NCBI GenBank assembly: GCA_004340125.1
Contig: SLUK01000001.1
Coordinates: 372,001 to 436,000 of the forward strand
Length of the DNA: 64,000 nucleotides
Source of the DNA: Harryflintia acetispora
Lineage (GTDB): Bacteria; Bacillota; Clostridia; Oscillospirales; Ruminococcaceae
Direction of reading: 5' to 3'
Numbering within the stretch: the first letter of the stretch is position 1; the number at the start of each line of letters is the position of its first letter. The translations under genes were made by a program, and so were the position numbers. The notes beneath the pieces were generated by a model. The model saw nothing but the letters and a program-made list of their open reading frames with translations. It searched no databases and was not told the origin of the DNA. Below, piece after piece: positions 49,696-58,755 of this stretch.

Positions 49696-50985
49696 ATGGC
49701 GCAGGAAAACTGGGGGTTTGACACCCGGATGATCCACGCGGGGCAGGCCCCCGATACTGACACCCACTCGGCGGCGGCCCCCATCTACCAGACCACCGCC
49801 TATACCTTCAACGATTCGCAGCACGCGAAGGCCCTCTTCGAGCTCAAGGAGGCGGGGAACATCTATTCCCGGCTCGGCAACCCCACCGTCGACCTGCTCG
49901 AGCGGCGGGTGGCCGACCTGGACGGCGGGGTCGGAGCCCTGGCGGTTTCCTCGGGGCATGCCGCCATCTTCCAGACCATCTTAAACCTCGCCGAAGAGGG
50001 GGATGAGATCGTCTCCTCAATCTGCATCTACGGCGGGGCGATCAATATGCTGGACACCACCCTGCGCCGCCTGGGGATCAAGGTCACCTTCGTCGACCCG
50101 GACGACCTCGAAGCCTGGGAGGCGGCCATCAATGAGCGCACCCGCCTGCTCTTCGTCGAGGGGGTGGGCAACCCCAACTGCAACGTGGCCGACATCCCGA
50201 AGATCGCCGCCATCGCCCATAAGCATGGCGTCGTCCTGGCGGTGGATTCGACCTTCACCACCCCCTACCTGCAGCGGCCCATCGACCTTGGGGCGGATCT
50301 GGTAATCCACTCGGCCACCAAGTTCCTGGGCGGGCACGGCACCTCGATGGCCGGGGTGGTGGTGGACAGCGGGAAATTCCGTTTTTACGGCAACGAGCGC
50401 TACCCGCTCTATAACCAGCCCGACCCGAGCTACCACGGGGTGGTCTTCGGCAAGGACTGCGGCGAGGGCGCCTTCATCTCCCGTCTGCGCGCGCTGGTTT
50501 TGCGGGATGTGGGCGCGTGCTTAAGCCCGTTCAACGCTTTCCTGATTTTGCAGGGGATCGAGACGCTCTCCCTGCGCATGCGCCGCCATTGCGACAACGC
50601 GCTGGCTGTCGCAAAATTTTTGCAGGGCCATCCCAAGGTGTCCTTCGTCAATTACCCCTCGCTCGAGGGGGATAAGTACCACGCGTTGCAGCAGGAGCTG
50701 CTGCCCAAGGGGGCAGGCGGCGTCTTCACCTTCGGCCTGTCGGGCGAGCGGGACAGCGGTATGCGCTTCATCGACAGCCTGAAGCTTTGGATGCATGTGG
50801 CCAACGTCGGGGACGCCCGCTCGCTGGTGATCCATCCGGCCACCACCACCCACTCGCAGCTGAGCGACGAACAGCTGAAGGCTGCCGGGATTTCGGCCCA
50901 GACGGTCCGCCTCTCGGTGGGGCTCGAGGAGCCGCAGGACCTGATCGACGATCTGGACGGGGCCATCCGCCAGGCGGTGCGCTAG
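49696..50985 (+). CDS. metY: O-acetylhomoserine sulfhydrylase (MetY)
   Basis: A 429-residue PLP enzyme of the Cys/Met metabolism family, converting O-acetylhomoserine and sulfide to homocysteine. The PLP lysine is in SATKFLGGHGTSMAG; the N-terminal GNIYSRLGNPTVDLLERRVA and ALAVSSGHAAIFQTI contact PLP. Length and the WMHVANVGDARSLVIHPATT stretch fit MetY rather than MetB or MetC (about 380-400 residues). GGGAGGA precedes the ATG. Uses the product of MetA (5560-6498). Confidence 0.96.
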   Translation: MAQENWGFDTRMIHAGQAPDTDTHSAAAPIYQTTAYTFNDSQHAKALFELKEAGNIYSRLGNPTVDLLERRVADLDGGVGALAVSSGHAAIFQTILNLAEEGDEIVSSICIYGGAINMLDTTLRRLGIKVTFVDPDDLEAWEAAINERTRLLFVEGVGNPNCNVADIPKIAAIAHKHGVVLAVDSTFTTPYLQRPIDLGADLVIHSATKFLGGHGTSMAGVVVDSGKFRFYGNERYPLYNQPDPSYHGVVFGKDCGEGAFISRLRALVLRDVGACLSPFNAFLILQGIETLSLRMRRHCDNALAVAKFLQGHPKVSFVNYPSLEGDKYHALQQELLPKGAGGVFTFGLSGERDSGMRFIDSLKLWMHVANVGDARSLVIHPATTTHSQLSDEQLKAAGISAQTVRLSVGLEEPQDLIDDLDGAIRQAVR

Positions 50986-51006
50986 CGCGAGAAGGAGGAA
51001 AACGCC

Positions 51007-51672
51007 ATGCTTTACGCGACCGGGGACCTGCACGGCGATCTCGGGCGGTTCAAAAGCAGGGAGCTGCGGCGGCTGCGCAAGGGGGACACCCTCTTCGTCT
51101 GCGGGGACTTCGGCTTTGTGTGGGACGGCTCGAAGCGCGAGCAGCGCATCCTGCGCCGGCTCGGGAAAAAGCGGTACAACATCTGCTTTGTCGAGGGGAC
51201 CCACGACAACCTCGAGCTGCTCGCGCGGTATCCGCAGGTCGATTTTTGCGGCGGGAAGGCGAAGAGCATCAGCGGCCGGCTCTACTACCTGCCGCGGGGC
51301 GAGGTGTACACCATCGAGGGCAGGCGGGTGTTCACCTTCGGCGGCGGGGAGAGCCCGGACGTGGACATGCGCATCCCCGGCGTCTCCTGGTGGGAAAGCG
51401 AGCTGCCGGATGAGCGGGAGCTCGCCCATGCCAGGCAAAGCCTCGCGCGCTGCCAAAACGAGGTGGACTTCATTGTCACCCACGACTGCGCGAGCCGGAT
51501 GCGCGGCTTCATCGACATGGAGACCGACCGGCAGAACCTGTTGCATGTCTTCCTGCAGGAGGTCTCGGACGCTTGCCGCTTTAGGCTCTGGGTGTTCGGT
51601 TGCTATCATCTGGACCGGCGGATTCCCCCGCGGCACGCGGCGCTCTATAAAAGTGTGCTGCCGCTCGAATAA
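51007..51672 (+). CDS. Metallophosphoesterase-like protein with altered metal motifs
   Basis: A 221-residue calcineurin-like phosphoesterase. GDLHGD, GDFGFVWDG and THDCAS match motifs of the family, but the GNHE motif reads GTHDN (Thr for Asn) and the terminal GHxH motif reads GCYH (Cys for His). Two metal-ligand or bridging positions are therefore changed and activity is doubtful. It is 21 bp downstream of metY, sharing its transcript, and ends at a terminator. Confidence 0.85.
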   Translation: MLYATGDLHGDLGRFKSRELRRLRKGDTLFVCGDFGFVWDGSKREQRILRRLGKKRYNICFVEGTHDNLELLARYPQVDFCGGKAKSISGRLYYLPRGEVYTIEGRRVFTFGGGESPDVDMRIPGVSWWESELPDERELAHARQSLARCQNEVDFIVTHDCASRMRGFIDMETDRQNLLHVFLQEVSDACRFRLWVFGCYHLDRRIPPRHAALYKSVLPLE

Positions 51673-51704
51673 AAAAGCGCCCGCCGGGGAACCGGCGGGC
51701 GCTT
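51673..51704. terminator. Terminator between phosphoesterase and DJ-1 genes
   Basis: AAAGCGCCCGCCGG and CCGGCGGGCGCTTT arms with a four-base loop. Confidence 0.88.
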
Positions 51705-51714
51705 TGCCGTTTGT

Positions 51715-52311
51715 TCACATCTTGGGGATCGGGACCTCATAGACGCCGCGCTTGTGGAATTCGTACCACTCCAGAATCTTCTCCCGGGGCGCTGCCTCCA
51801 GCGCCAGCAGGACCTCGCGGGCGAACTCCAGAGAGGCCGTCCCGTTGGCCGTGATGACGTTTCGTCCGCGCACGGCCGGCTCCATGACATAGTTTTCCCG
51901 GTTGGTGTAGGCGTCCCCCGCCCAGGCCTCGAGGTCGCAAAGCTCGTTGCTCGTGTGGCAAACGTCGTTCAAAACGCCCAGCGTGCCCAGGAAGCCCGAG
52001 GCGTCGCAGATGCCGCCCAGGAGCCTGCGCTCACTGAGGCAGCGCTCCACCAGCGGCCCGACCTGCCGGGCGGCCTCCTGCCGCCAGGACAGGCCCCCGA
52101 CCAGGATCAAAGCCTCGTAATCCGCCGGGAGGGAATGGATATCGTAATCGGGAAGCACCCGGAAGCCGCCGATCGACTCGACCGGATCGCGGGTCAGCGA
52201 GACCGTCTTAACTACATAGCGGCCCTGTCCCAGCATGCGCAGCGCGGAGGAAAGATAGGCGGCTTCCCAGTCCGCCCATTGGTCCAAGAGAACAAAAAGA
52301 ATGGTTTTCAT
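51715..52311 (-). CDS. DJ-1/PfpI family protein
   Basis: A 198-residue type 1 glutamine amidotransferase-like protein. The nucleophile elbow is GGICDASGFL with Cys about residue 103; the preceding ALILVGGLSW contains the family loop. Related to stress-linked DJ-1/ThiJ/PfpI proteins. Same strand as the DUF4097 gene with 21 bp spacing. Substrate unknown. Confidence 0.88.
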   Translation of the reverse strand: MKTILFVLLDQWADWEAAYLSSALRMLGQGRYVVKTVSLTRDPVESIGGFRVLPDYDIHSLPADYEALILVGGLSWRQEAARQVGPLVERCLSERRLLGGICDASGFLGTLGVLNDVCHTSNELCDLEAWAGDAYTNRENYVMEPAVRGRNVITANGTASLEFAREVLLALEAAPREKILEWYEFHKRGVYEVPIPKM

Positions 52312-52332
52312 AAAATGATATCCTTCCCGGCT

Positions 52333-53382
52333 TTATTTGCCCTGGCCGATCCGGACCAGGATGTCCCCGTTGCCCGATTCCAGGGTGAGAGAGGGGCTCC
52401 CGCTGCCGCGGGAGTAGCCGTTCTTCCAGCCGGGAGGCAGGATACGGTCGCCGTTCCCGGCTTTGAGCGTCAGCCCCAGGTTTTCCGGCGCCTTCCGAAA
52501 GCGCACGGCCACGTCCCCGTTGCCGCTGGTGAGGGTGACGTCCCCCTGCATGGCGCCGGTTTCAAGAAGGGCGTCGCCGTTGGCAGTGCTGAGCGCCGCC
52601 TGCCCCACTGAGTCGGCGAAGAGCAGGGCGTCCCCGTTGCTGGAGCGCAGCTCGACCGGCCCGCCCACCGCGCCGCCCTTGAGCTGCGCGTCCCCGTTTT
52701 CGGTGGTCAGGCGGATTTTTCCGCTGACGTCGGCGCTGCCGCTCACCTTCACATCCCCGCTCTCGCTCTCCATGGTGCAGTTCCCACGCACCGTCTCATC
52801 CCGGATTTCCAGGGTGCCGCTGCCGGTCTTCCCGGTGGTTTCTTCGGCGAGGTCGAAGGAGCGCACCATGCCGTACCCGGCGCTCAGCTTGAGCTCTGCC
52901 AGCCGGGCGGCGGGGAATTGCAGCACCACCGTGTTGACCAGGGCGCCCTCCTTCATGCTGATGAAGTGCAGCGACTCGTCCCCCTTGGCCGTGAGCCGGA
53001 GCACCCCGTCGGCCCCGGTGCTCAGGCTGACGGAAAACTTGTCCCGGTCGGCCTCCTTCACCCCGGCGAGGAGCAGCTCCAGCTTGCCGGTGGAGGAGGG
53101 CTCGACCAGCACGCCGCAGTAGTCGGCGCTGATCTCCAGGCGCTTTGCCTTAGCGGGGAGCGCCCTGCTTTCCAGCTTGGTGCGCACGTTGGGGGTGCTC
53201 TCTCTGAGCAGGTCCCCGAAAAAGTCGCCGCGCCCCAGCCAGTGGTCCAGCCCGAAGGCCATCTGGTCCTCGGTTATGCTCAAGGATAGATTGCCGCTTG
53301 CCGCGACCTGCGCCGCCCCGGCGGGGAGGGCAAAGACAAGCAGGAGGCAGATAAGCAAAAATGCTCGCAGCCGTCGTTTCAT
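52333..53382 (-). CDS. Secreted DUF4097-family beta-repeat protein
   Basis: About 349 residues with a signal peptide (LRAFLLICLLLVFALPAGAA) and a large parallel beta-repeat domain (DUF4097, adhesin-like). Gly/Asp-rich repeats such as NGDALLFADSVGQAAL, SGNGDVAVRF and AGNGDRILPP recur every 20-30 residues. AGGAAG favours ATG 53382; an upstream ATG at 53388 is possible. Upstream of the DJ-1 gene and probably co-transcribed. Function unknown; likely at the cell surface. Confidence 0.82.
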   Translation of the reverse strand: MKRRLRAFLLICLLLVFALPAGAAQVAASGNLSLSITEDQMAFGLDHWLGRGDFFGDLLRESTPNVRTKLESRALPAKAKRLEISADYCGVLVEPSSTGKLELLLAGVKEADRDKFSVSLSTGADGVLRLTAKGDESLHFISMKEGALVNTVVLQFPAARLAELKLSAGYGMVRSFDLAEETTGKTGSGTLEIRDETVRGNCTMESESGDVKVSGSADVSGKIRLTTENGDAQLKGGAVGGPVELRSSNGDALLFADSVGQAALSTANGDALLETGAMQGDVTLTSGNGDVAVRFRKAPENLGLTLKAGNGDRILPPGWKNGYSRGSGSPSLTLESGNGDILVRIGQGK

Positions 53383-53627
53383 CGTCATCTTCCTTTCAAA
53401 ATTCCAACCTGATTTTGATTCTAGGCCATCTGGAAAGGACTGTCAAGCCGGCCGCGCATAACAAGGGGGATTTTTGCACCCCGGGGCGCGGCGCGAAAAA
53501 AACGAATTGTTGGGGGAAAAGCTGACTATTCCTCCCCGGTTGCGGGCACCCTTTGGGTGTTTCCCAAAAGATTGCCGAAAAAATGATAAAATCTTGTCAT
53601 ACCCGGTAAAAAACGGGATTCGCACCC

Positions 53628-53656
53628 TTTACAGAAGGTGGTAAACGTGATAAAAT
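53628..53656 (+). promoter_or_regulatory. Promoter of nifJ
   Basis: TTTACA (53628-53633), 17 bp, TAAAAT (53651-53656). The 345-bp gap 53383-53727 holds this promoter, a direct repeat TGATAAAATCT (53584-53594, 53648-53658), and no gene. Confidence 0.6.
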
Positions 53657-53727
53657 CTCAGGTGGATAATCAGAGTTTATCTGACAGGAAAATGGCAAAA
53701 AAATCCAAAGGGAGGAAATAAAAAAAC

Positions 53728-56700
53728 ATGGCAAGAAAGATGAAAACCATGGACGGCAACAATGCCGCGGCGCATGTATCCTATGCGTTTACCGATGTTG
53801 CTGCGATCTATCCGATCACTCCGTCCTCAGTTATGGCCGAGGTGACCGACAAATGGGCGGCCGGCGGCCGTAAGAACCTGTTTGGCCAGGAGGTCAACGT
53901 CATCGAGATGCAGTCCGAGGCGGGCGCCGCCGGTACGGTGCACGGCTCCCTGCAGGGCGGCGCGCTGACCACCACCTTCACCGCTTCCCAGGGCCTGCTG
54001 CTCATGATCCCGAATATGTACAAGATGGCCGGTGAGCTGCTTCCCGCGGTGATCGACGTCTCCGCGCGCTGCGTTGCCACCCATGCGCTGAACATCTACG
54101 GCGACCATTCCGACGTGTACGCCTGCCGCCAGACCGGTTTCGCCATGCTGGCCTCCGGCAACCCGCAGGAGGTCATGGACCTGGGCGCCGTGGCGCACCT
54201 GGCCGCGATCAAGGGCCGCGTCCCCTTCCTGCACTTCTTCGACGGCTTCCGCACCTCCCACGAGCTGCAGAAGATCGAGGTCTGGGACGACAAGGATCTC
54301 GCCGACATGCTCGACTGGGATGCGGTCGATGCCTTCCGTCACCGCTCCTTAAACCCCGAGCGCCCGGTCCTGCGCGGCACCGCCCAGAACCCGGACATCT
54401 TCTTCCAGGCCAGAGAAGCCTGTAACCCCTACTACGACGCCCTCCCGGCGATCGTTGAGGATTACATGGGCAAGGTCAACGAGAAGATCGGCACCAACTA
54501 CAGCCTCTTCAACTACTACGGCGCTCCCGATGCCAAGCATGTGATCATTGCCATGGGTTCGGTCTGCGATACCATCGAGGAAACCATCGACTTCATGAAC
54601 GGCCACGGCGACAAGGTGGGACTGGTCAAGGTCCGCCTGTACCGCCCGTTCTCCAAAGAGCACCTGCTGCGCGCCATCCCCGAGACGGTGGAGACCATCA
54701 CCGTGCTTGACCGCACCAAGGAGCCCGGCTCCCTGGGCGAGCCGCTCTACCTCGACGTGATCCTTGCGCTGCAGAACTCCAGGTTCGCGGGCGTCAAGAC
54801 CTTCTCCGGGCGCTACGGCCTGGGCTCGAAGGACACCACCCCGGCGGACATCTTCGCGGTGTACAACAACGCCAAGAACAACGAGAAGCCGCGCTTCACC
54901 GTCTCGATCAACGACGATGTGACCAACCTCTCGCTCATGCGCGACCCGAACGCGCCGGACACCCAGCGCGAGGGCACCACCGCGTGTAAGTTCTGGGGCC
55001 TCGGCTCGGACGGCACCGTGGGCGCGAACAAGAACTCGATCAAGATCATCGGCGACCACACCGACATGTACGTGCAGGCCTATTTCGACTACGACTCCAA
55101 GAAGTCGGGCGGCCTGACCGTTTCCCACCTGCGCTTCGGCCACAACCCGATCAAGTCCACCTACCTGATCAACAAGGCCGACTTCGTCGCCTGCCACAAC
55201 CCGGCCTATGTCGACAAGTACGACATGGTTCAGGACCTCAAGAAGGGCGGCACCTTCCTGCTCAACTGCCCGTGGGATGAGAAGGAGCTTGACAAGCATC
55301 TGCCCGGCAAGATGAAGAAATTCATCGCCGACAACGACATCAAGTTCTACATCATCGACGGCATCGACATCGGCCGCAAGATCGGCCTGGGCGGCCGGAT
55401 CAACACCGTGCTGCAGTCCGCGTTCTTCTCGCTGGCCAACATCATCCCGGCCGACGACGCGATCAAATACATGAAGGACGCCGCCACCGCGACCTACGGG
55501 CGCAAGGGCGAGAAGGTCGTTGCGATGAACCACGCCGCCATCGAGGCCGGCGCGAAGGAGTACAAAGAGGTCAAGGTCCCGGCTTCCTGGAAGGACGCCA
55601 AGGACGACGCCAAGGTGCATGTCGCCACGGGCGATCGCAAGGACCTGGTGGACTTTGTCAACGACGTGCTCTACCCGGCGACCGCCCAGCACGGCAACGA
55701 GCTGCCGGTTTCCACCTTCAAGGATGTTGCCGACGGCACCTTCCCGCAGGGCAGCGCGGCTTACGAGAAGCGCGGCATTGCGGTGGACGTTCCCTGCTGG
55801 CAGCCCGAGAATTGTATCCAGTGTAACTTCTGCTCCTACGTCTGCCCGCACGCGGTCATCCGTCCGGCCGTGCTGAGCGACGAAGAGCTCAAGAAGGCCC
55901 CGAAGGGCACCAAGAGCCTGCCGATGACCGGCATGCCCGGCTACAACTTCGCGATGACCGTTTCGGTCCTCGACTGCACCGGCTGCGGCGTCTGCGCCAC
56001 GGTCTGCCCGGGCAAGAAGGGCAACAAGGCCCTGGTCATGGAGAAGCTCGACACCCAGCTTCACGAGCAGGAGGTTTCCGCCTACGGCCAGAGCCTCGAC
56101 CCGAAACCCGAGGTGCTCGAGAAGTTCAAGGAGACCACCGTCAAGGGCAGCCAGTTCAAGCAGCCCCTGCTTGAATTCTCCGGCGCCTGCGCGGGCTGCG
56201 GCGAGACTCCGTACGCCAAGCTGGTCACCCAGCTGTTCGGCGACCGGATGTATATCGCCAACGCGACCGGCTGTTCCTCCATCTGGGGCGGCTCGGCTCC
56301 CTCCACCCCCTACACCGTCAACAAGGACGGCCACGGCCCGGCCTGGGCGAACTCCCTGTTCGAGGACAACGCCGAGTACGGCTACGGCATGTACCTGGCG
56401 CAGGCCACCGTGCGCAAGAGCCTGATCGCCAAGGTCTGCGAGCTTACCAAGGAGACCAAGGACGCGGCGCTGAAAACCGCCTGCGAGGAGTACCTCTCCA
56501 CTGTTGAGGACGGCTCCAAGAACAAGGTTGCCACCGCCAAGCTGGTGGAGCTGCTCCAGAAGAGCAAGTCGAACCTTGCCAAGGAGATCGTGAAGTACAA
56601 GGAGTACCTGAGCAAGAAGTCCGTCTGGGTCTTCGGCGGCGACGGCTGGGCGTACGACATCGGCTTCGGCGGTCTGGACCACGTCATTGCTTCCGGCGAG

Positions 56701-57276
56701 GACGTGAACATCCTGGTCTTCGACACCGAGGTTTACTCCAACACCGGCGGGCAGTCCTCCAAGGCCACCCCGGTCGGCGCGGTCGCGCAGTTTGCGGCAG
56801 CCGGCAAGGAGGTCAAGAACAAGGACCTGGCGGCGATTGCGATGAGCTATGGTTACGTCTATGTGGCCCAGGTTTCGATGGGCGCGGACTACAACCAGTG
56901 CATCAAGGCGATGGTCGAGGCGGAGAGCTACCACGGCCCGTCGATCGTCATTGCCTATGCTCCGTGTATCAACCACGGCATCAAGGGCGGCATGACCCAG
57001 TCCGAGATGGAGATGAAGCGTGCGGTGGAGTCCGGTTACTGGCACACCTTCCGCTTCGATCCGCGCAAGGCTGAGGCGGGCGAGAACCCGTTCATGCTGG
57101 ATTCCAAGGAGCCGAAGGCGGACTACAAGGAGTTCATCGAGAGCGAGGTACGTTACAGCTCGCTGACCCGCTCCTTCCCGGAGCGTGCCGAGGAGCTGTT
57201 CGAGAAGGCGACCAAGGTTGCGGCGGACAAATACGAGCACCTGGTCAGACTGTCCAAGCTCTACAACAAAGACTAA
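53728..57276 (+). CDS. nifJ: Pyruvate:ferredoxin (flavodoxin) oxidoreductase
   Basis: A 1182-residue single-chain PFOR: pyruvate + CoA to acetyl-CoA, CO2 and reduced ferredoxin, the central step of anaerobic fermentation. Domains I-II (YAFTDVAAIYPITPSSVMAE; EMQSEAGAAGTVHGSLQGGA) bind pyruvate and TPP. The two-cluster ferredoxin domain reads CIQCNFCSYVCPHAVIRP (from about C696) and CTGCGVCATVCPG. A proximal cluster uses CAGCGETPYAKL (about 820) with the TPP-binding GDGWAYDIGFGGLDHVIASG near the end. Codon use is strongly biased, as for a highly expressed gene. GGGAGGA precedes the ATG. Confidence 0.98.
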   Translation: MARKMKTMDGNNAAAHVSYAFTDVAAIYPITPSSVMAEVTDKWAAGGRKNLFGQEVNVIEMQSEAGAAGTVHGSLQGGALTTTFTASQGLLLMIPNMYKMAGELLPAVIDVSARCVATHALNIYGDHSDVYACRQTGFAMLASGNPQEVMDLGAVAHLAAIKGRVPFLHFFDGFRTSHELQKIEVWDDKDLADMLDWDAVDAFRHRSLNPERPVLRGTAQNPDIFFQAREACNPYYDALPAIVEDYMGKVNEKIGTNYSLFNYYGAPDAKHVIIAMGSVCDTIEETIDFMNGHGDKVGLVKVRLYRPFSKEHLLRAIPETVETITVLDRTKEPGSLGEPLYLDVILALQNSRFAGVKTFSGRYGLGSKDTTPADIFAVYNNAKNNEKPRFTVSINDDVTNLSLMRDPNAPDTQREGTTACKFWGLGSDGTVGANKNSIKIIGDHTDMYVQAYFDYDSKKSGGLTVSHLRFGHNPIKSTYLINKADFVACHNPAYVDKYDMVQDLKKGGTFLLNCPWDEKELDKHLPGKMKKFIADNDIKFYIIDGIDIGRKIGLGGRINTVLQSAFFSLANIIPADDAIKYMKDAATATYGRKGEKVVAMNHAAIEAGAKEYKEVKVPASWKDAKDDAKVHVATGDRKDLVDFVNDVLYPATAQHGNELPVSTFKDVADGTFPQGSAAYEKRGIAVDVPCWQPENCIQCNFCSYVCPHAVIRPAVLSDEELKKAPKGTKSLPMTGMPGYNFAMTVSVLDCTGCGVCATVCPGKKGNKALVMEKLDTQLHEQEVSAYGQSLDPKPEVLEKFKETTVKGSQFKQPLLEFSGACAGCGETPYAKLVTQLFGDRMYIANATGCSSIWGGSAPSTPYTVNKDGHGPAWANSLFEDNAEYGYGMYLAQATVRKSLIAKVCELTKETKDAALKTACEEYLSTVEDGSKNKVATAKLVELLQKSKSNLAKEIVKYKEYLSKKSVWVFGGDGWAYDIGFGGLDHVIASGEDVNILVFDTEVYSNTGGQSSKATPVGAVAQFAAAGKEVKNKDLAAIAMSYGYVYVAQVSMGADYNQCIKAMVEAESYHGPSIVIAYAPCINHGIKGGMTQSEMEMKRAVESGYWHTFRFDPRKAEAGENPFMLDSKEPKADYKEFIESEVRYSSLTRSFPERAEELFEKATKVAADKYEHLVRLSKLYNKD

Positions 57277-57291
57277 TTCCCCATTGGGAAA

Positions 57292-57321
57292 GAGGCCCCG
57301 GACCGATTGGTCCGGGGCCTC
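57292..57321 (+). terminator. Terminator after nifJ
   Basis: GAGGCCCCGGACC and GGTCCGGGGCCTC arms with GATT loop; short T tract only. Confidence 0.75.
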
Positions 57322-57343
57322 TTCATGTTATGTGAAAAGCCAA

Positions 57344-57535
57344 GGGATTCCAAAGGGTTAAAGACCCTTTGGCGGGGAGTTTGAGGGCGAGGAGCCCTCA
57401 TAAAAACGCAAAAGGCGCGGAGGCGGCGAGCCGCCGCTCCCGATTCGCGAAAGAGCCAGCGTGCGTGCGGTAACGCTCAGCCCGCGTCCTGTAAGACTTC
57501 TAAGCGCGGGGAACCCCCAAGAGGGGGTGCCCCTA
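57344..57535 (-). repeat. Compound palindromic repeat, copy E7
   Basis: Minus-oriented copy next to the nifJ terminator: AAAGGGT/ACCCTTT, GAGGGC/GCCCTC, GGCGGC/GCCGCC, CGATTCGCGAAAGAGCCAGC module and GGGGAACCCCC/GGGGGTGCCCC. Compared with E4 it lacks the CGAGCTTCC hairpin, lost between CCCCG repeats. Confidence 0.88.
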
Positions 57536-57899
57536 AAAGTCCATTTCCCGGCGCGCTGACTTCCTGTATAGAGGAATACGGTACCGGCTCCCGAATTTTT
57601 ACTGTTTTTTTCGCGGGAGCCGGCCCAGCCTTTGAGAACAGGCCGAAGGCAAGAAGCATCAGGGTCAATGCGAGCAAAAATATAATCAGCTCATATACCG
57701 CATAGAGGTCATCTTCTTCTGGGACGAGGATGGAAAGATATTTTTTAGAGATAGAGAAAAGAAGGCCAATAAAAATGAGAACGAGAAAATAAGCGACTAT
57801 GCGCAGCGGTGATTCCTCGGGGTCACAGCCGGAATTCACACATAATTCCTGGAAAGCCCTGTAGTAGGAGGCGAGGGGGGAGGAGGACAACATATTCAC
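57477..57899 (-). CDS. Two-helix membrane protein of cassette B
   Basis: 140 residues, start GTG at 57899 or ATG at 57893. It carries the same two-helix body as the protein at 41117-41686 (…LRIVAYFLVLIFIGLLFS… and IIFLLALTLMLLAFGLF). It ends in a shorter tail encoded by repeat E7 (…SPRLEVLQDAG). Translationally coupled to the XRE gene. Unknown function. Confidence 0.7.
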   Translation of the reverse strand: MNMLSSSPLASYYRAFQELCVNSGCDPEESPLRIVAYFLVLIFIGLLFSISKKYLSILVPEEDDLYAVYELIIFLLALTLMLLAFGLFSKAGPAPAKKTVKIREPVPYSSIQEVSAPGNGLLGAPPLGGSPRLEVLQDAG

Positions 57900-58196
57900 C
57901 TACTTTATCTCACTAAGAAACTCTAACAGTTTCTCCTGTTGTTCGGGGCTCAACCGAAAAATTTGTTGCTTGAGCTTGTGACTGATTGGATCTGGTTCAG
58001 CTTCTTCGTTGAAGAAATCTCTGAGTGAAATACCAAGCGCCTCACACAAAAACTGGAGACTTTCGACTCCCGGTTTCTTTTTGCCAAGCTCGATGTCCCG
58101 GACAAAACTTTGAGAAAGGCCCGCCCTTAAAGCGAGCCCGTTGATTGAAAGTCCTTTTTCTCCTCGAAGTTGTCTTAAACGCTTGGCAATATCCAT
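57900..58196 (-). CDS. XRE family regulator of cassette B
   Basis: 98 residues, near-identical to 40686-40982 in the helix-turn-helix (RLRQLRGEKGLSINGLALRA) and different mainly in residues 70-90 (GISLRDFFNEEAEPDPI). The tail LSPEQQEKLLEFLSEIK closely resembles the short protein at 58460-58612. ATG after AGAGGT. Likely autoregulates through the conserved dyad upstream. Confidence 0.9.
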   Translation of the reverse strand: MDIAKRLRQLRGEKGLSINGLALRAGLSQSFVRDIELGKKKPGVESLQFLCEALGISLRDFFNEEAEPDPISHKLKQQIFRLSPEQQEKLLEFLSEIK

Positions 58197-58356
58197 TGCA
58201 ATACCTCTGTCGACTAAAATACTGTCAAAATTAGGGTAACATATGAAAAATTGAAAGGTTACATCTATAGAAGAATTTTAATTGCTCTTTAGAGAATACC
58301 CTTGTCCTTAATTATAATTTTTATTCTAACTATGTGGACCATATATAGTCTATAGT

Positions 58357-58424
58357 GGGGCACCCCCTCTTGGGGGTGCCCCGTCAAACCTTCCACTGGA
58401 AGGTTTGCCTCCCCTCCCCGCGCC
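58357..58424 (+). repeat. Compound palindromic repeat, copy E8 (short)
   Basis: GGGGCACCCCC/GGGGGTGCCCC, CAAACCTTCC/GGAAGGTTTG and CTCCCCTCCCCGCG. It lies in an AT-rich stretch between cassette B and the next XRE unit, so its GC-richness stands out. Confidence 0.82.
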
Positions 58425-58459
58425 AAGAACTCCAAGGAGGAGAGAAGATAGGAGGACAT

Positions 58460-58612
58460 TTACCTATTCCCTCTTTTATTTGTTTGAGGAATTTTACTTT
58501 TAGCAGCTTCTTCCGCAACCTCAGCAACCCGTGCCAATGTCAACACATACATTTGGTTTTGTGGTGAAAGCCTTTTCATAATGTCAATCATTTCCTTGGT
58601 GGTTTTCTTCAC
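58460..58612 (-). CDS. Short helical protein divergent from an XRE regulator
   Basis: A 50-residue protein starting at GTG 58612 after AGAGGTGACGAGCA. The core MIDIMKRLSPQNQMYVLTLA and RVAEVAEEAAKSK resemble the C-terminal LSPEQQ helix of the XRE proteins nearby. Probably a small partner or antagonist of the XRE regulator at 58756. Too short for standard gene finders; support is the ribosome site, divergent layout and codon pattern. Confidence 0.5.
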   Translation of the reverse strand: MKKTTKEMIDIMKRLSPQNQMYVLTLARVAEVAEEAAKSKIPQTNKRGNR

Positions 58613-58638
58613 TGCTCGTCACCTCTTTATTAATTTTC

Positions 58639-58737
58639 TAATATTAATATATCATTTATACAATAATTTGTCAAGATATTTTATTAATTTTTTAATAACC
58701 ATTGCAATTTCATTAAATTTCTGATATATTAATATTA
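58639..58737. promoter_or_regulatory. Inverted operator pair between divergent genes
   Basis: TAATATTAATATATC (58639-58653) and GATATATTAATATTA (58723-58737) are exact 15-bp inverted copies, one upstream of each gene start; each holds TAATATTA. Confidence 0.65.
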
Positions 58738-58755
58738 AAAATTGGAGGTGTAAAG

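Larger units (their letters stand above)
57344..58263 (-). repeat. XRE/2-TM cassette, copy B (inverted duplicate of 40618-41700)
   Basis: Contains 2-TM gene, XRE gene and upstream dyad in the same order as copy A on the opposite strand, and ends in repeat E7. The XRE stop TAG directly abuts the 2-TM start (TAG-GTG), the arrangement expected before insertion of element E3 in copy A. Confidence 0.88.

Noticed and set aside
54349..57240. 963-codon minus frame within nifJ
   Set aside because: Caused by the strong codon bias of nifJ; no domain recognised.
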